The notes beneath the pieces are model-generated. The model saw nothing but the letters and a program-made list of their open reading frames with translations, ran no database searches and was not told the DNA's origin. Shown here piece after piece: positions 9,317 through 18,560 of a stretch of 64,000 nt of DNA (positions are counted from its first letter, which is position 1; every line of letters begins with the position of its first letter). The stretch comes from Westiellopsis prolifica IICB1. GTDB lineage: Bacteria; Cyanobacteriota; Cyanobacteriia; Cyanobacteriales; Nostocaceae. The stretch covers positions 79,686 through 143,685 of the forward strand of contig NZ_NAPS01000001.1 in NCBI RefSeq assembly GCF_004323185.1, written 5' to 3'. The position numbers were made by a program, and so were the translations under genes.

Positions 9317-10519
9317 CTATGATTCGGGCAATTTATACCGTCCCACGATGCGCTTGGCAAACTCTGGAACGTGTGCTGCTAATTTCTCTGGGTGATTTCG
9401 TTTCACATAAAGATAATTGCGGGTGAAGTGGGAATCGATGGAAAAACGAGCATATTCTAAACCTTTGGGACCAATTTTTTCAATTACTACTCCCATAAGT
9501 TTTGCTGCCCACATTGGTAGAGTCACAGCTTTATCGTAAGCTGGTATACTTTGTTGCACCGCCGCTGTGCGATCGCCTTGGGACATGACGGGCTGAGTTT
9601 CGAGTTGGTCTTTGACCAATTCCAGCATTTCCTTACCGCGTTCATTTCTAACTACAATCCATTGCCAACCGAAGGGTGCGCCCATATACCCAACTACTAA
9701 GTCAGCTAGGGAATTTACGTAGTCAAAGCAACTCATACAGGAAGGAGCGAACACATCCTTGAGTTGGTTTGTTTTTAAGCCAAAGAAGGGAACTGTTTCC
9801 GTTGAGCCATCTTCGTGTTTAAAATGAACTCGGAAATCTTGCATAAACTCGTAATGTACCACTGTATCAGGCGATCTACTGGTGGTTTCTAAGAATTTTT
9901 GCAGTCCAGCACGTGTGACATTATCTACACATGGTGTACCTAATACGTACAATTTTTCTAGACCCAATTTCTTTTCAACTGCCCGCAAAGCTTGGATTTG
10001 GCAACCCACACCAATTACTAGCAGCCGCTTCATTCCTGATTTTTCTACTTGTTCCAACACCGAGAGATTTGGTGAAAGTGTTGGTTTATTTACCCGTGCT
10101 GCTAGTATTTCTTCTGGGGTACGGGCAATTACAGGCATAGGGCCAAAGCGGTCTTCTTTGGTATTTTGTACACAGACCACGCCTTCGACCATGCCCCGAT
10201 TTAGCATTTCAATGGCGATCGCACTTACAATTCCTGTCCATTGCGCGCCGGGAATCGGCTGTTGTTTCCGTGCTGCCATCATGTCTTGATGAACACCAAA
10301 ATAGAGTTCATCAGAGTTGTCTAAATTACGAGAACGGGTGTGTGTCTGTGCTTCGAGTTCGTCTATTTGCTGATTAATAAAAGCACAGGCTTCCTTGACA
10401 TAGTGAACATAGTATGTATCGCACAGCCCACATTCACTGCACAGTTCCTTGGCAGGGCGACGGCTACCAGGTTTGAGGGCTTTGGCTTTTTTGTGTTTGG
10501 GAAAATCTACTGACGTCAT
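9317..10519 (-). CDS. bciB: 3,8-divinyl (proto)chlorophyllide 8-vinyl reductase, ferredoxin type
   Basis: This iron-sulfur flavoprotein reduces the C8 vinyl group during chlorophyll a synthesis, using ferredoxin as electron donor. The 400-aa length and the N-terminal block with Cys27, Cys30 and Cys33 (ELCSECGLCDTYY), plus Cys45, match the cyanobacterial Slr1923/BciB family. Further conserved cysteines lie in GVGCQIQAL, GTPCVDN and APSCMSCFDY and would complete two 4Fe-4S clusters. The domain order is that of the F420 hydrogenase/dehydrogenase beta-subunit family. The plant homolog HCAR (7-hydroxymethyl chlorophyll a reductase) is a close relative, but the extended conserved N-terminus favours the vinyl reductase. 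The gene stands alone between two spacers. Confidence 0.9.
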   Translation of the reverse strand: MTSVDFPKHKKAKALKPGSRRPAKELCSECGLCDTYYVHYVKEACAFINQQIDELEAQTHTRSRNLDNSDELYFGVHQDMMAARKQQPIPGAQWTGIVSAIAIEMLNRGMVEGVVCVQNTKEDRFGPMPVIARTPEEILAARVNKPTLSPNLSVLEQVEKSGMKRLLVIGVGCQIQALRAVEKKLGLEKLYVLGTPCVDNVTRAGLQKFLETTSRSPDTVVHYEFMQDFRVHFKHEDGSTETVPFFGLKTNQLKDVFAPSCMSCFDYVNSLADLVVGYMGAPFGWQWIVVRNERGKEMLELVKDQLETQPVMSQGDRTAAVQQSIPAYDKAVTLPMWAAKLMGVVIEKIGPKGLEYARFSIDSHFTRNYLYVKRNHPEKLAAHVPEFAKRIVGRYKLPES

Positions 10520-10708
10520 TAAAATTTCGTCTTTAAAAACTCAGATCATTTATTTCACACTATCTCAGAGATTAGTACCAAACGAGTCCATCGAAACATC
10601 AAAATCAATAATGGATTGTGAAGACTCTTAACTCTTAACGGAGAACGGGGAAAGGTATTTTTCTTACCTTTTCCCCTTTTCATATGCATCGCGATTTTTG
10701 CAAAAAGT

Positions 10709-11827
10709 CTATTCGCACAGCCAAATCTTGATAGTTCTGTCAGCACTAGCGCTTGCAAGAATTTGCCCATCTCGGCTAAAGGCTAGAGAATAAACTTCAT
10801 TTCCATGTCCAGTAAGAGTAGAAATTTCTTGTTTTGTTTTGAGATCCCACAGTTTAATAGTTTTGTCAGCACTACCGCTTGCCAGAATCTGTCCATCTTG
10901 ACTAAAGGCTAGAGAATAAACTTCATCTCTATGTCCAGTAAGAGTAGAAATTTCTTGTTTTGTTTTGAGATCCCACAGTTTAATAGTTTTGTCAGCACTA
11001 GCGCTTGCCAGAATTTGTCCATCTTGACTAAAGGCTACCGCGTAAACCAGGGATAAATGCCCTTTGAGAGTAGCAATTACTTCTTTGGTTTTGAGACTCC
11101 ACAGTTTGATAGTTTTGTCGTGACTACCACTGGCTAAAATTCCTTCTAATTCCTCTTGGAAAGGGAAAAGGGGGCTGATAGTTACACAATTAACCCAATC
11201 TCCATGTTCCATGACTGGGAAATGTCCAGAGGAAGTGCGAATTGCTTTTCCTGTTGTGAGATCCCATAGTTGAACAGATCTAGCGCGATCGCCACTGGCA
11301 AGAATCTGTCCGTCTGGACTAAAGCTGATAGAATTAACACCGTAGGATTTTCCAGTCAATTGGTAAATTATCTTTCCTGTTTCAAGATCCCACAATTCGA
11401 TAGTCTGACTCAGACCACAACTGGCAAGTGTTTTGCAATCAGGGCTGAAAGCAATAGACTTGAGAATACCTGTATTTCCCTTTAAGGTGCAAACTATTCG
11501 TCCTGTTTCCAGATTCCACACTTGAATAAACGAACTACCGCTTGCAAGGAGTTTTCCATCTGGGCTAAGGGCTATAGTTTGTGAATTACCTGCAAGAGTA
11601 TGTATACACCTCAACTCTTTAGATTTTAGCAATGAGGCATTTTGGAATACAGCGCTAGCATCTGTCAGTGTTGATGGTTCCACATGATGAGGATTTTTTT
11701 GCAGAGGTGGCAATAAAGTAGAACCATAAGAACCCCCAGCAACCTTTTCAAGTTCATATCCCAAGCTAGATCCAGCTGTTTTGGGTAAGGCAGAAAATAC
11801 ATTTGATAGATGCGAGAGTGATAACAT
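10709..11827 (-). CDS. WD40-repeat protein, single seven-bladed propeller
   Basis: This 372-aa protein has about 80 N-terminal residues without a recognised domain followed by seven WD40 repeats, enough for one closed beta-propeller. Each repeat ends in forms such as TIKLWDL after SGSADK. It probably acts as a protein-interaction platform; no catalytic domain is present. Repeats 5-7 are nearly identical to each other at both protein and DNA level (10790-11060), which points to recent duplication or gene conversion. Repeat 4 carries an insert (LFPFQEELEG). There is no signal peptide or membrane segment. It is a lone gene with ~360 bp of upstream spacer. Confidence 0.85.
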   Translation of the reverse strand: MLSLSHLSNVFSALPKTAGSSLGYELEKVAGGSYGSTLLPPLQKNPHHVEPSTLTDASAVFQNASLLKSKELRCIHTLAGNSQTIALSPDGKLLASGSSFIQVWNLETGRIVCTLKGNTGILKSIAFSPDCKTLASCGLSQTIELWDLETGKIIYQLTGKSYGVNSISFSPDGQILASGDRARSVQLWDLTTGKAIRTSSGHFPVMEHGDWVNCVTISPLFPFQEELEGILASGSHDKTIKLWSLKTKEVIATLKGHLSLVYAVAFSQDGQILASASADKTIKLWDLKTKQEISTLTGHRDEVYSLAFSQDGQILASGSADKTIKLWDLKTKQEISTLTGHGNEVYSLAFSRDGQILASASADRTIKIWLCE

Positions 11828-12189
11828 GGTTCTTTTTTTTAGGAGATGTGAAAAAAGTATGTTTAAAGACTAATTTCCAAGTCAAAGCAAATACTCGATC
11901 TGGAATATCAATTATTAAGATATTAAGAGATAATACATAGTTAATTTAATTTGGTAAAGAAAAATGTAATATTTTGACACTTTTATCGTAGATTTTTCAG
12001 AAAAAAGCTCTCTTTTGGTAACACACAAAGGAGTATTATTTCTCAGTTTTATCCTGCAAATAGTAACACTGTCATTGGTGATATTACGTGTGTGGATGCA
12101 AAGACATGAAATTATACCAATTTCCTTTAAAAGTCAATACCTTCGCCAAAATAAAGAGGGCTTTCCGTATTAGAGTTATTGTTTACCAG
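11828..12189. other. Spacer upstream of the WD40 gene, no gene seen
   Basis: This AT-rich 362-bp spacer lies upstream of the WD40 gene and downstream of the pentapeptide protein gene. I see no ORF, hairpin terminator or repeat that I can support. Confidence 0.4.
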
Positions 12190-14526
12190 CTATTTTAAAT
12201 AAATCAACAAATTCAATCCTGGAATGGTGCGAGATAATGTCCACAACAGGAGGGTGATGTAAAGTATTCCCAGGCTCCACTGATACCAAGCTAATGTGGA
12301 GATGATACCGGGGAGGTGTTTGTCTCGTAAGCGAACGTCGTTAAAACCTAATCTGAGCAGATTGTTGAGACTAAAGTCGTAGTAGTTCAGCCAATTCCAA
12401 TGACGATCCCATAATAATGGCATGTAGCGATCGCGAAATACTTCATACCTGGGAATCACGGGTAAGCGTCCAATTAATAATCTTAACTGTCGCATACTTC
12501 CGTCTTCTGTGAAGTAGGAAGTGTCCATTAAGTCGTGATAGCGTCCTTGTTGATATAATCGCAATAATAAAATTACTGGTACGGGAACAATAATGATTAC
12601 AAGACACGCGAGTGTCAACCAGGGTTGTTCAGCGCTGCGAAGAATCGCTAATAGTCCCAACAATGTTAAAACACTAAAACTTGTCAACATCCATATACTT
12701 TCGTCAATTGTGGGAATAATCACGTTAGGATACAGACGACGCAGCCGATCTATCAACCAGAATAATAAACCAAAATAGGCGATCGCAATTGTTCCGACGC
12801 CAAAGACTAAACGAAAATCTGTACCATAACCAGAAAGTAGTAGTAGTAAACTTAATGTCAGCCAATTCCAAGCTAATAGTAACCACCCACCCAAAAACAA
12901 TGGTTCCCCAACTACTATTTGTGAACTGAGTTTGGAGTAGGTTTCTAAATCAATATCAGCAAGGGTAAGTAATTCACTGATATTACGAAACGGTTTAGTT
13001 AATCGACGATGGGCGATCGCTTCTGCTTGAGTTGGAGAGAAACCTATTTTAATTAAACTAGTTTGCGAAGCATCATTAATATTGATCGTAAGCAAACGAC
13101 GAGTTAATTCTGCTAGTCTAAGTTGCTGTTTTGTATATTCGATTTGATTCGCATCAGCAATTTGCTGTAACTGGCGGAAATTTTGTCCTAAATTCCGCAA
13201 AACGTTTTGATTTCCTTGCAGTGTATTGACAAATAACTTCTCACCAATTTGACCAGAATTACCTAATATTTTGGCTTGATTTGAGTTAAAAGTTAGTCCA
13301 GATACATTTAAAAAAGCAGTTTTCGTAAAGCCAGAATCACTAAAGTCAGCTTGGTTGAGAATGCTAGCACCCCGCAGATTCACAGGTTGATTAAACTGTG
13401 CTTCTCGAAAAGTTACGGCTTGTTCAAAAGTCACTTCTGTTAAGAATAGAAACTGGTTGAAAATAGCTTTGGTAAACTGTGCCGAATTAATAAAACGTAC
13501 CCCAGAAAAATCTATATTATTTTGCCATTGAACACGATTAAATTTAGCCAATTGTTTAAAATTGGCTTGATTAAAATTGGCGGTATCCTCAAAAAAGCTT
13601 TCTTGAAAAAATGCGTTTTCCTGAAACTGCGTTTGCTTAAAATTAGCTTTCTCAAAGAATATACTATTTTGCCATTGACTTTCCCGTCGAAAAGTCGCAT
13701 TGTTAAAGCTAGTAGAACGACTGAAACGTGTTTCTTGCCAATTGGCTAATTGGTTAAAAATAGCACCTTGAGCATTGACAGATTGCAGAAAAAATGTATT
13801 ATTAAACTGGACTGTACCAGTAAAATGGGTTTTTTCTAAAACCAGCGAACCACGAAAAACACTGATTTCGCTGGATGCTGTAGCTGGAGTTGCTAAAAGC
13901 GATCGACAATCTTTAGAACTTGGTAAAGCAACAGTCAGTGATTGTAAGCAAACCTCTCGTAGACGTTCGAGTTGTTCTTGTTCAGCAGCAGTGAAAATTG
14001 GTGCGATCGCCTGCGCGTAAAGAGGAGTTCTTAAACCCAAATCACTACCAACAAAATCTCCTTGAATCAAAGAATTACTCAAGTCTAATCCCAAGGGTTT
14101 AGAACCAGTTTTTTGTAATTCTTTTCGCAGCAATTGGTAAAAAGCATCCCGAAAAGCTGCGTTCTCTGATCGCAAATCAATCACCATCTGTCGTAAATCT
14201 ATTGAAAAATTACCTTCACGGACAATTGGTGTACGCAATCTTTCCTGTAACAGTTCCAAAGTTAAAGATGTGCGTTCTGTTTGTGCAAAAGCGGTTTGGG
14301 GAAATGAAAACAGCAACAGCGTCAACAAACTAATTAAAGCAATGCAAAATTTAGGTAAAGGGAACGGGGAACAGGTAATGGGGAACAGTAATCCATGCTT
14401 AAAAGTGTAGGATGGAAACAGAGATCCCTTGCTTTTCAGGTGATAACTTCTAAAAACAAATTTTCCTTTCTGACTGGACTTTAAACTCAGAACTGAAGTG
14501 TTTTTTTGCTGTTCTCTGTTCCCCAT
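12190..14526 (-). CDS. Pentapeptide-repeat/helix-hairpin-helix membrane protein
   Basis: The frame codes for 778 aa. A hydrophobic segment near residues 60-80 (IALISLLTLLLFSFP, then AFAQ) looks like a signal peptide. A central pentapeptide-like region (~220-420) has F-x-x-A-x-F patterns such as ANFKQTQFQ. A ComEA-like helix-hairpin-helix follows (ININDASQTSLIKIGFSPTQ and onward, ~475-530), then four or five membrane helices and a cytosolic tail. Function is unknown. The first ~58 residues are doubtful: their DNA includes GGGAACAG-type spacer repeats and I see no conserved motif there, yet no internal ATG precedes the signal peptide. It lies 31 bp downstream of the helicase gene on the same strand. 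Confidence 0.7.
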   Translation of the reverse strand: MGNREQQKNTSVLSLKSSQKGKFVFRSYHLKSKGSLFPSYTFKHGLLFPITCSPFPLPKFCIALISLLTLLLFSFPQTAFAQTERTSLTLELLQERLRTPIVREGNFSIDLRQMVIDLRSENAAFRDAFYQLLRKELQKTGSKPLGLDLSNSLIQGDFVGSDLGLRTPLYAQAIAPIFTAAEQEQLERLREVCLQSLTVALPSSKDCRSLLATPATASSEISVFRGSLVLEKTHFTGTVQFNNTFFLQSVNAQGAIFNQLANWQETRFSRSTSFNNATFRRESQWQNSIFFEKANFKQTQFQENAFFQESFFEDTANFNQANFKQLAKFNRVQWQNNIDFSGVRFINSAQFTKAIFNQFLFLTEVTFEQAVTFREAQFNQPVNLRGASILNQADFSDSGFTKTAFLNVSGLTFNSNQAKILGNSGQIGEKLFVNTLQGNQNVLRNLGQNFRQLQQIADANQIEYTKQQLRLAELTRRLLTININDASQTSLIKIGFSPTQAEAIAHRRLTKPFRNISELLTLADIDLETYSKLSSQIVVGEPLFLGGWLLLAWNWLTLSLLLLLSGYGTDFRLVFGVGTIAIAYFGLLFWLIDRLRRLYPNVIIPTIDESIWMLTSFSVLTLLGLLAILRSAEQPWLTLACLVIIIVPVPVILLLRLYQQGRYHDLMDTSYFTEDGSMRQLRLLIGRLPVIPRYEVFRDRYMPLLWDRHWNWLNYYDFSLNNLLRLGFNDVRLRDKHLPGIISTLAWYQWSLGILYITLLLWTLSRTIPGLNLLIYLK

Positions 14527-14557
14527 TCCCTGTTCCCTGTTCCCTCGATTTTTTTAT

Positions 14558-16819
14558 TCACCACAACTTCACTTGCTGTCTCAATTCTTCCATATTTAAA
14601 TGATCACTTGCAAAAGCTTTTCGTAAAAGTGGATGGGGAATAAACTTGTCATACTTTTGAATTTCTGGTGCTTCCGCATCACTCAATAAATTCTCAGTCG
14701 TAATTCTTTGCTCACATAAAGAAATAATTTCTGGGTATAGAGAATTAACCTTTGTTTTGTCTAATTTAACAATCAGATAATACGGATTCACACCACCAAT
14801 ACTTTTAATTCCCAGAGATTCACGACAAAACATATTCAGCAATCTTTCCAAAGTTCGGTAAGCGAGCGTACCCATCCAAGGAAAAATGCAACACTTATCT
14901 TTAGCCAAAAGTAAAATATTTTTTTGATCTAAACCAGAACTACGTGTGAGTTTGCGAACCAATCGTAAACGTTGAATCGCATTAGTTTGTAAATAAGGAT
15001 ATTCAATATCTTCAACTAAAACTTGTCGCATTCTTTGGAGAATCCGTGTATGAATCATACCACCGCCACCCCGCCAAAAAATACTTGCTTGACCTTCAAC
15101 CTGTTTGACTAAAATAATCTTCTTTTTAAAATCAACTTCTACAACTTCCCAACTTCTCCCAGCCAAAGCAAACTGATTACCTACAGGTGGCGGCATAGAT
15201 ATACTACCAATTTCTGTAGATCCTTGCTTCACAGCAAATTCTTCATTATCTGGGAAGACAGCATAAAATTGAAACTTACCCACCACCCTTTCACCAGTCA
15301 AACCTAAAATCAGTTTACCTTGCTCAGTCAATTGCAGATGATCAATATCAATTAAATAGCGCAATAACAACTTAAAATCATCTTTATAAACAGCAGCAAA
15401 CACAGGTAAACCCAAAACTTTTTGAGCAAGAACCGCTGGCGAAATTTCCCCAACTGCCATTAAAATACTCATAGTTTGGTGATACAACAAACTGAATGGA
15501 TATCTCAAAGGCTTAATCGGTTCAATCCATTTTTCCTCCAAATAAAGTTGAATAATCGCAATACACTGCAACAATTGCCAAGGAATTTGTTCCGGTAGAA
15601 GTGCCTCTAATAATACCTCCTCTTCAGCACAAACAAAGCGCATATCAGCAGCTTCACCTCTTCTACCTGTACGTCCCAAACGTTGTAAAAAACTCGCTAC
15701 AGAAAGCGGTGCTTCCAACTGAATCACCCGCTCAAGATAACCAATATCAATACCTAATTCTAAAGTCAAAGTTGCAGCAGTCACCGCAGGTCGATTAGCT
15801 TCCCGCATCGCACTTTCTGCAACTTGGCGCAAACTAGCAGATATACTACCATGATGTACATAATATATATCCACTTCCCCTTCCTGAGCCGCAATCTTTC
15901 GCAAACTTCCAATCACCGCTTCAGTGTGTGATTTATTATTAGCAAAAATCAAACACTTACGATTCTTACTCAAATTAAAAATATACCTCTCATAACCACT
16001 AACACCCCAATCATATTTTCTCCCTTCTCTCCTCTCTGCGTCCTCTGCGTCTCTGCGGTTCTTTTCTCTCAAAAACTCCTGATCATCACCAACCCAAAAA
16101 TGCTCCAAAGCCAACCTAACCTGCCTACTTACACCCTCAATCTTCGGCGTAATAACTAACTTCTTACTCCCAGAAGATAACCACTCCTCAGCCAACCCAT
16201 AATCACCAAGAGTCGCCGACAAACCAATTCTTCGGGGTTGCTTGTGCGTCAAATCTTCCAACCGAGCCAATTGACAAAGAATCTGACAACCCCTTTCCGT
16301 ACCCATAAAAGCATGAATTTCATCAATCACAACAAATCGCAAATCACCAAACAAACGCATCAGATCATCATATTTATTAATTAATAAACTTTCCAAAGAT
16401 TCCGGTGTAATTTGTAAAATCCCTAAAGGCTTTTTAAGCAGTTGCTTTTTATGACTTTGAGAAACATCACCGTGCCAATACCAAACCGGAATATCTGCTT
16501 CTTTGAGTAAGCCATTCAAACGTTCAAATTGATCATTAATTAAAGCTTTAATTGGTCCAATATATAATACACCAATCGTACTCGCAGGGTTTTCATGTAA
16601 TAAAGTTAAAACTGGTAAAAACGCAGCTTCTGTTTTTCCAGCAGCTGTAGCAGCAGCAATTAATAAATGAGCATCCGTATCAAAAATCGCTTGACATGCT
16701 GCGATTTGAACCGGACGTAATTCCGTCCAGTTGTGATTGTAAATATATTCTTGAATAAAAGGTGCAAGCCGGGAAAAGATGCGTAGATTTTGCTCATCTA
16801 CGTGTATTTGCTTTGACAT
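14558..16819 (-). CDS. Lhr-like DEAH-box helicase
   Basis: This 753-aa superfamily 2 helicase probably unwinds nucleic acid in repair or RNA metabolism. Motif I is AATAAGKTE (Lys62), motif II is DEIH (166-169), motif III is SAT near 201-203, and motif VI is QRLGRTGRRG near 400. The C-terminal ~300 residues resemble the accessory domains of Lhr-type proteins. Residues ~250-270 (REKNRRDAEDAERREGRK) look foreign: their DNA is a CTCTGCG spacer repeat inserted in frame between the two RecA domains. The gene is otherwise intact and is followed closely by the pentapeptide/HhH gene, with which it may be co-transcribed. The exact subfamily is uncertain. Confidence 0.85.
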   Translation of the reverse strand: MSKQIHVDEQNLRIFSRLAPFIQEYIYNHNWTELRPVQIAACQAIFDTDAHLLIAAATAAGKTEAAFLPVLTLLHENPASTIGVLYIGPIKALINDQFERLNGLLKEADIPVWYWHGDVSQSHKKQLLKKPLGILQITPESLESLLINKYDDLMRLFGDLRFVVIDEIHAFMGTERGCQILCQLARLEDLTHKQPRRIGLSATLGDYGLAEEWLSSGSKKLVITPKIEGVSRQVRLALEHFWVGDDQEFLREKNRRDAEDAERREGRKYDWGVSGYERYIFNLSKNRKCLIFANNKSHTEAVIGSLRKIAAQEGEVDIYYVHHGSISASLRQVAESAMREANRPAVTAATLTLELGIDIGYLERVIQLEAPLSVASFLQRLGRTGRRGEAADMRFVCAEEEVLLEALLPEQIPWQLLQCIAIIQLYLEEKWIEPIKPLRYPFSLLYHQTMSILMAVGEISPAVLAQKVLGLPVFAAVYKDDFKLLLRYLIDIDHLQLTEQGKLILGLTGERVVGKFQFYAVFPDNEEFAVKQGSTEIGSISMPPPVGNQFALAGRSWEVVEVDFKKKIILVKQVEGQASIFWRGGGGMIHTRILQRMRQVLVEDIEYPYLQTNAIQRLRLVRKLTRSSGLDQKNILLLAKDKCCIFPWMGTLAYRTLERLLNMFCRESLGIKSIGGVNPYYLIVKLDKTKVNSLYPEIISLCEQRITTENLLSDAEAPEIQKYDKFIPHPLLRKAFASDHLNMEELRQQVKLW
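16022..16066. repeat. CTCTGCGT-type repeat inside the helicase gene
   Basis: The tract CCTCTCTGCGTCCTCTGCGT and its continuation is a degenerate 8-10-bp tandem of a kind I recall from cyanobacterial spacers. Here it lies in frame inside the helicase and encodes a charged RDAEDAERRE stretch. Confidence 0.75.
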
Positions 16820-16860
16820 TGATAAAAATTTTCAGACTCAAAATTTCTACCAATAATAAT

Positions 16861-16881
16861 GGGCGGACGAAACATCCGCCC
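16861..16881. repeat. GC-rich hairpin between lipoprotein and helicase genes
   Basis: A perfect 7-bp stem GGGCGGA/TCCGCCC with a 7-nt loop stands out from AT-rich surroundings. It may end the lipoprotein transcript, but there is no clear U-tract, so a dispersed hairpin repeat is equally likely. Confidence 0.5.
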
Positions 16882-16918
16882 CACTCATTAATAAAGCTTA
16901 TTTAGCTTTAGACACTTA

Positions 16919-17323
16919 CTAAGGACAATTAATACTAGAATCTAGCTGTGCTTTTGCAGTTTTAACTTTTGCAGATGCTTGCTGAATAGAAGTTGCAGCA
17001 GAAGCAAGAGTTTGTCTGTTAGAAAGACTATTAACCGTCTTGTCAAGGTTATTGTAGGCTTGATTAAGATTGTCTATTCTGGCTTCCTTTACCCTCTTAG
17101 CTGATTCCCTAACATTTGCGATCGCCTGATCAACTGCTCTATCAGCTGCTCTGAGATCTCCAACTGTGGAAGCAGGAGTTAAATTTGACATTTGATTAAC
17201 AGCCTGTTCCAATTTAGCTAAATTTCCACAAAATTCAGCAGTTGCATTCTGAGTAGAAGTTGGCTGACAAGCTACCAAGGTCAAAAAAGGAAAAGCCACC
17301 AAGACAGTAATTGCTTTTTTCAT
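16919..17323 (-). CDS. Small putative lipoprotein
   Basis: This 134-aa protein starts with a signal peptide (MKK, hydrophobic 4-18) and a lipobox LVAC with the acylation site at Cys19, so it should be anchored in a membrane facing the periplasm. The mature part is Ala/Asn/Gln/Lys-rich and predicted helical, with regular heptad-like spacing of hydrophobics between residues 35 and 125, and it ends with a lone Cys near the C-terminus. I recognise no enzymatic domain. The gene is divergent from thiL with a ~200-bp shared upstream region that contains a 13-bp palindrome. Confidence 0.75.
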   Translation of the reverse strand: MKKAITVLVAFPFLTLVACQPTSTQNATAEFCGNLAKLEQAVNQMSNLTPASTVGDLRAADRAVDQAIANVRESAKRVKEARIDNLNQAYNNLDKTVNSLSNRQTLASAATSIQQASAKVKTAKAQLDSSINCP

Positions 17324-17410
17324 GTTTAATATCTCATCACTTTTTGATTACCTAAATTATTCGTTTAGGTAGTTTTGATAGACATGGAATTCTGCAATTT
17401 AAAAGCGAAA

Positions 17411-17423
17411 TAACATGATGTTA
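17411..17423. promoter_or_regulatory. Short palindrome in a divergent promoter region
   Basis: TAACATGATGTTA is a perfect inverted repeat with a one-base centre, located between the lipoprotein gene and thiL. It could be an operator for either gene. No known regulator consensus is matched. Confidence 0.25.
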
Positions 17424-17520
17424 CAAGGGTATTTAATTTACCCTATGTGGAAGAAGCAATTTACCTCAATCTGGTTTGATTATCTTCAAACAATATCCTA
17501 AAAAAAATTAAATTCCTATT

Positions 17521-18540
17521 ATGAACAATCAATCATCTTCTTTGCTAGTTAAAGATATCGGCGAACAAGGACTTTTACAAATTTTGCAGCGTTTCTGTCC
17601 CGCAGAAATTATTGGAGACGATGCAGCAGTTATTGCTACTGAACCAGAGCAATCTGTAGTAGTTACTACCGATGTTTTAGTTGATAAAATTCACTTTAGT
17701 GAGATTACGACTTCCGCAGAAGATGTTGGTTGGCGCGCTGCTGCTGCTAATTTATCAGATCTTGCAGCAATGGGTGCTTCGACCTTGGGAATTACTGTGG
17801 GATTAGGACTACCCGGTGATGTTGCTGTCAGTTGGGTAGAACAAATGTATGGAGGTATGACACAATGCTTACAACAATACAATACTCCGATTGTGGGTGG
17901 TGATGTTGTGCGATCGCCAGTAATTACCGTAGCCATTACCGCTTTTGGTCAAGCTTACCCCCAACGAATTATCCGTCGCAACCAAGCTCAAATAGGAGAT
18001 GCAATTGTTGTCACTGGTGTTCACGGTGCATCCCAGGCTGGCTTAGAACTGCTCTTACATCCCGAAAAGGCAAAAAACCTCAGCCAAGAGAAAACAGAGG
18101 CTCTAATCCGCGCTCACCAACGTCCAAAACCCCGATTAGATGTCTTACCCATCCTTTGGCAAATTCTTGACTCTTCCCAATTTGCGATCGCCGGAATGGA
18201 TAGCAGCGATGGTTTAGCAGATGCAATAGTACAAATTTGCCGTGCTAGTAAAGTTGGTGCTGTTATAGAACGTACACAAATACCTATTCCACAAGTATTT
18301 GATCACTGGTTGACCAAAGAACAAGCTCTACAGTATAGCCTCTACGGTGGGGAAGATTTTGAATTAGTCTTGTGTTTACCCAAACAGCCAGCATATAAAT
18401 TAGTACACATACTTGGTCAAGGTGCTGCTGTTGTCGGAGAAATTACAGATACTTCAACCGTAATCCTACAAGACCAAAAAAAAGAATTCCCCGACCAAGT
18501 TTTGACTCTCAGTCAGGGGTTTCAGCATTTTAGTCAATAG
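17521..18540 (+). CDS. thiL: Thiamine-monophosphate kinase
   Basis: ThiL phosphorylates thiamine monophosphate with ATP to give thiamine diphosphate, the active cofactor. The 339-aa protein has the family signatures: IIGDDAAVI near residue 23, DVLVDKIHF near 56, a metal-binding block SDLAAMGA near 77, GGDVVRSP near 127, and GMDSSDGLADA near 226. The length is normal and the ATG at 17521 fits. The last codons and the stop (AGT CAA TAG) are formed by the first copy of a TCAATAG heptamer array that continues into the spacer, so the native C-terminus may have been altered. It is cytosolic and unlinked to other thiamine genes here. Confidence 0.95.
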   Translation: MNNQSSSLLVKDIGEQGLLQILQRFCPAEIIGDDAAVIATEPEQSVVVTTDVLVDKIHFSEITTSAEDVGWRAAAANLSDLAAMGASTLGITVGLGLPGDVAVSWVEQMYGGMTQCLQQYNTPIVGGDVVRSPVITVAITAFGQAYPQRIIRRNQAQIGDAIVVTGVHGASQAGLELLLHPEKAKNLSQEKTEALIRAHQRPKPRLDVLPILWQILDSSQFAIAGMDSSDGLADAIVQICRASKVGAVIERTQIPIPQVFDHWLTKEQALQYSLYGGEDFELVLCLPKQPAYKLVHILGQGAAVVGEITDTSTVILQDQKKEFPDQVLTLSQGFQHFSQ

Positions 18541-18554
18541 TCAATAGTCAATAG
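18534..18554. repeat. Tandem heptamer array (TCAATAG)3 at the thiL stop
   Basis: Three perfect TCAATAG units. The first contains the thiL stop codon TAG (18538-18540). Confidence 0.9.
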
Positions 18555-18560
18555 TCATTG

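Noticed and set aside
10646-10680. Hairpin GGGGAAAGGTA..TACCTTTTCCCC followed by TTTT as a terminator
   Set aside because: The T-run follows on the plus strand while the adjacent genes are on the minus strand; orientation does not fit.
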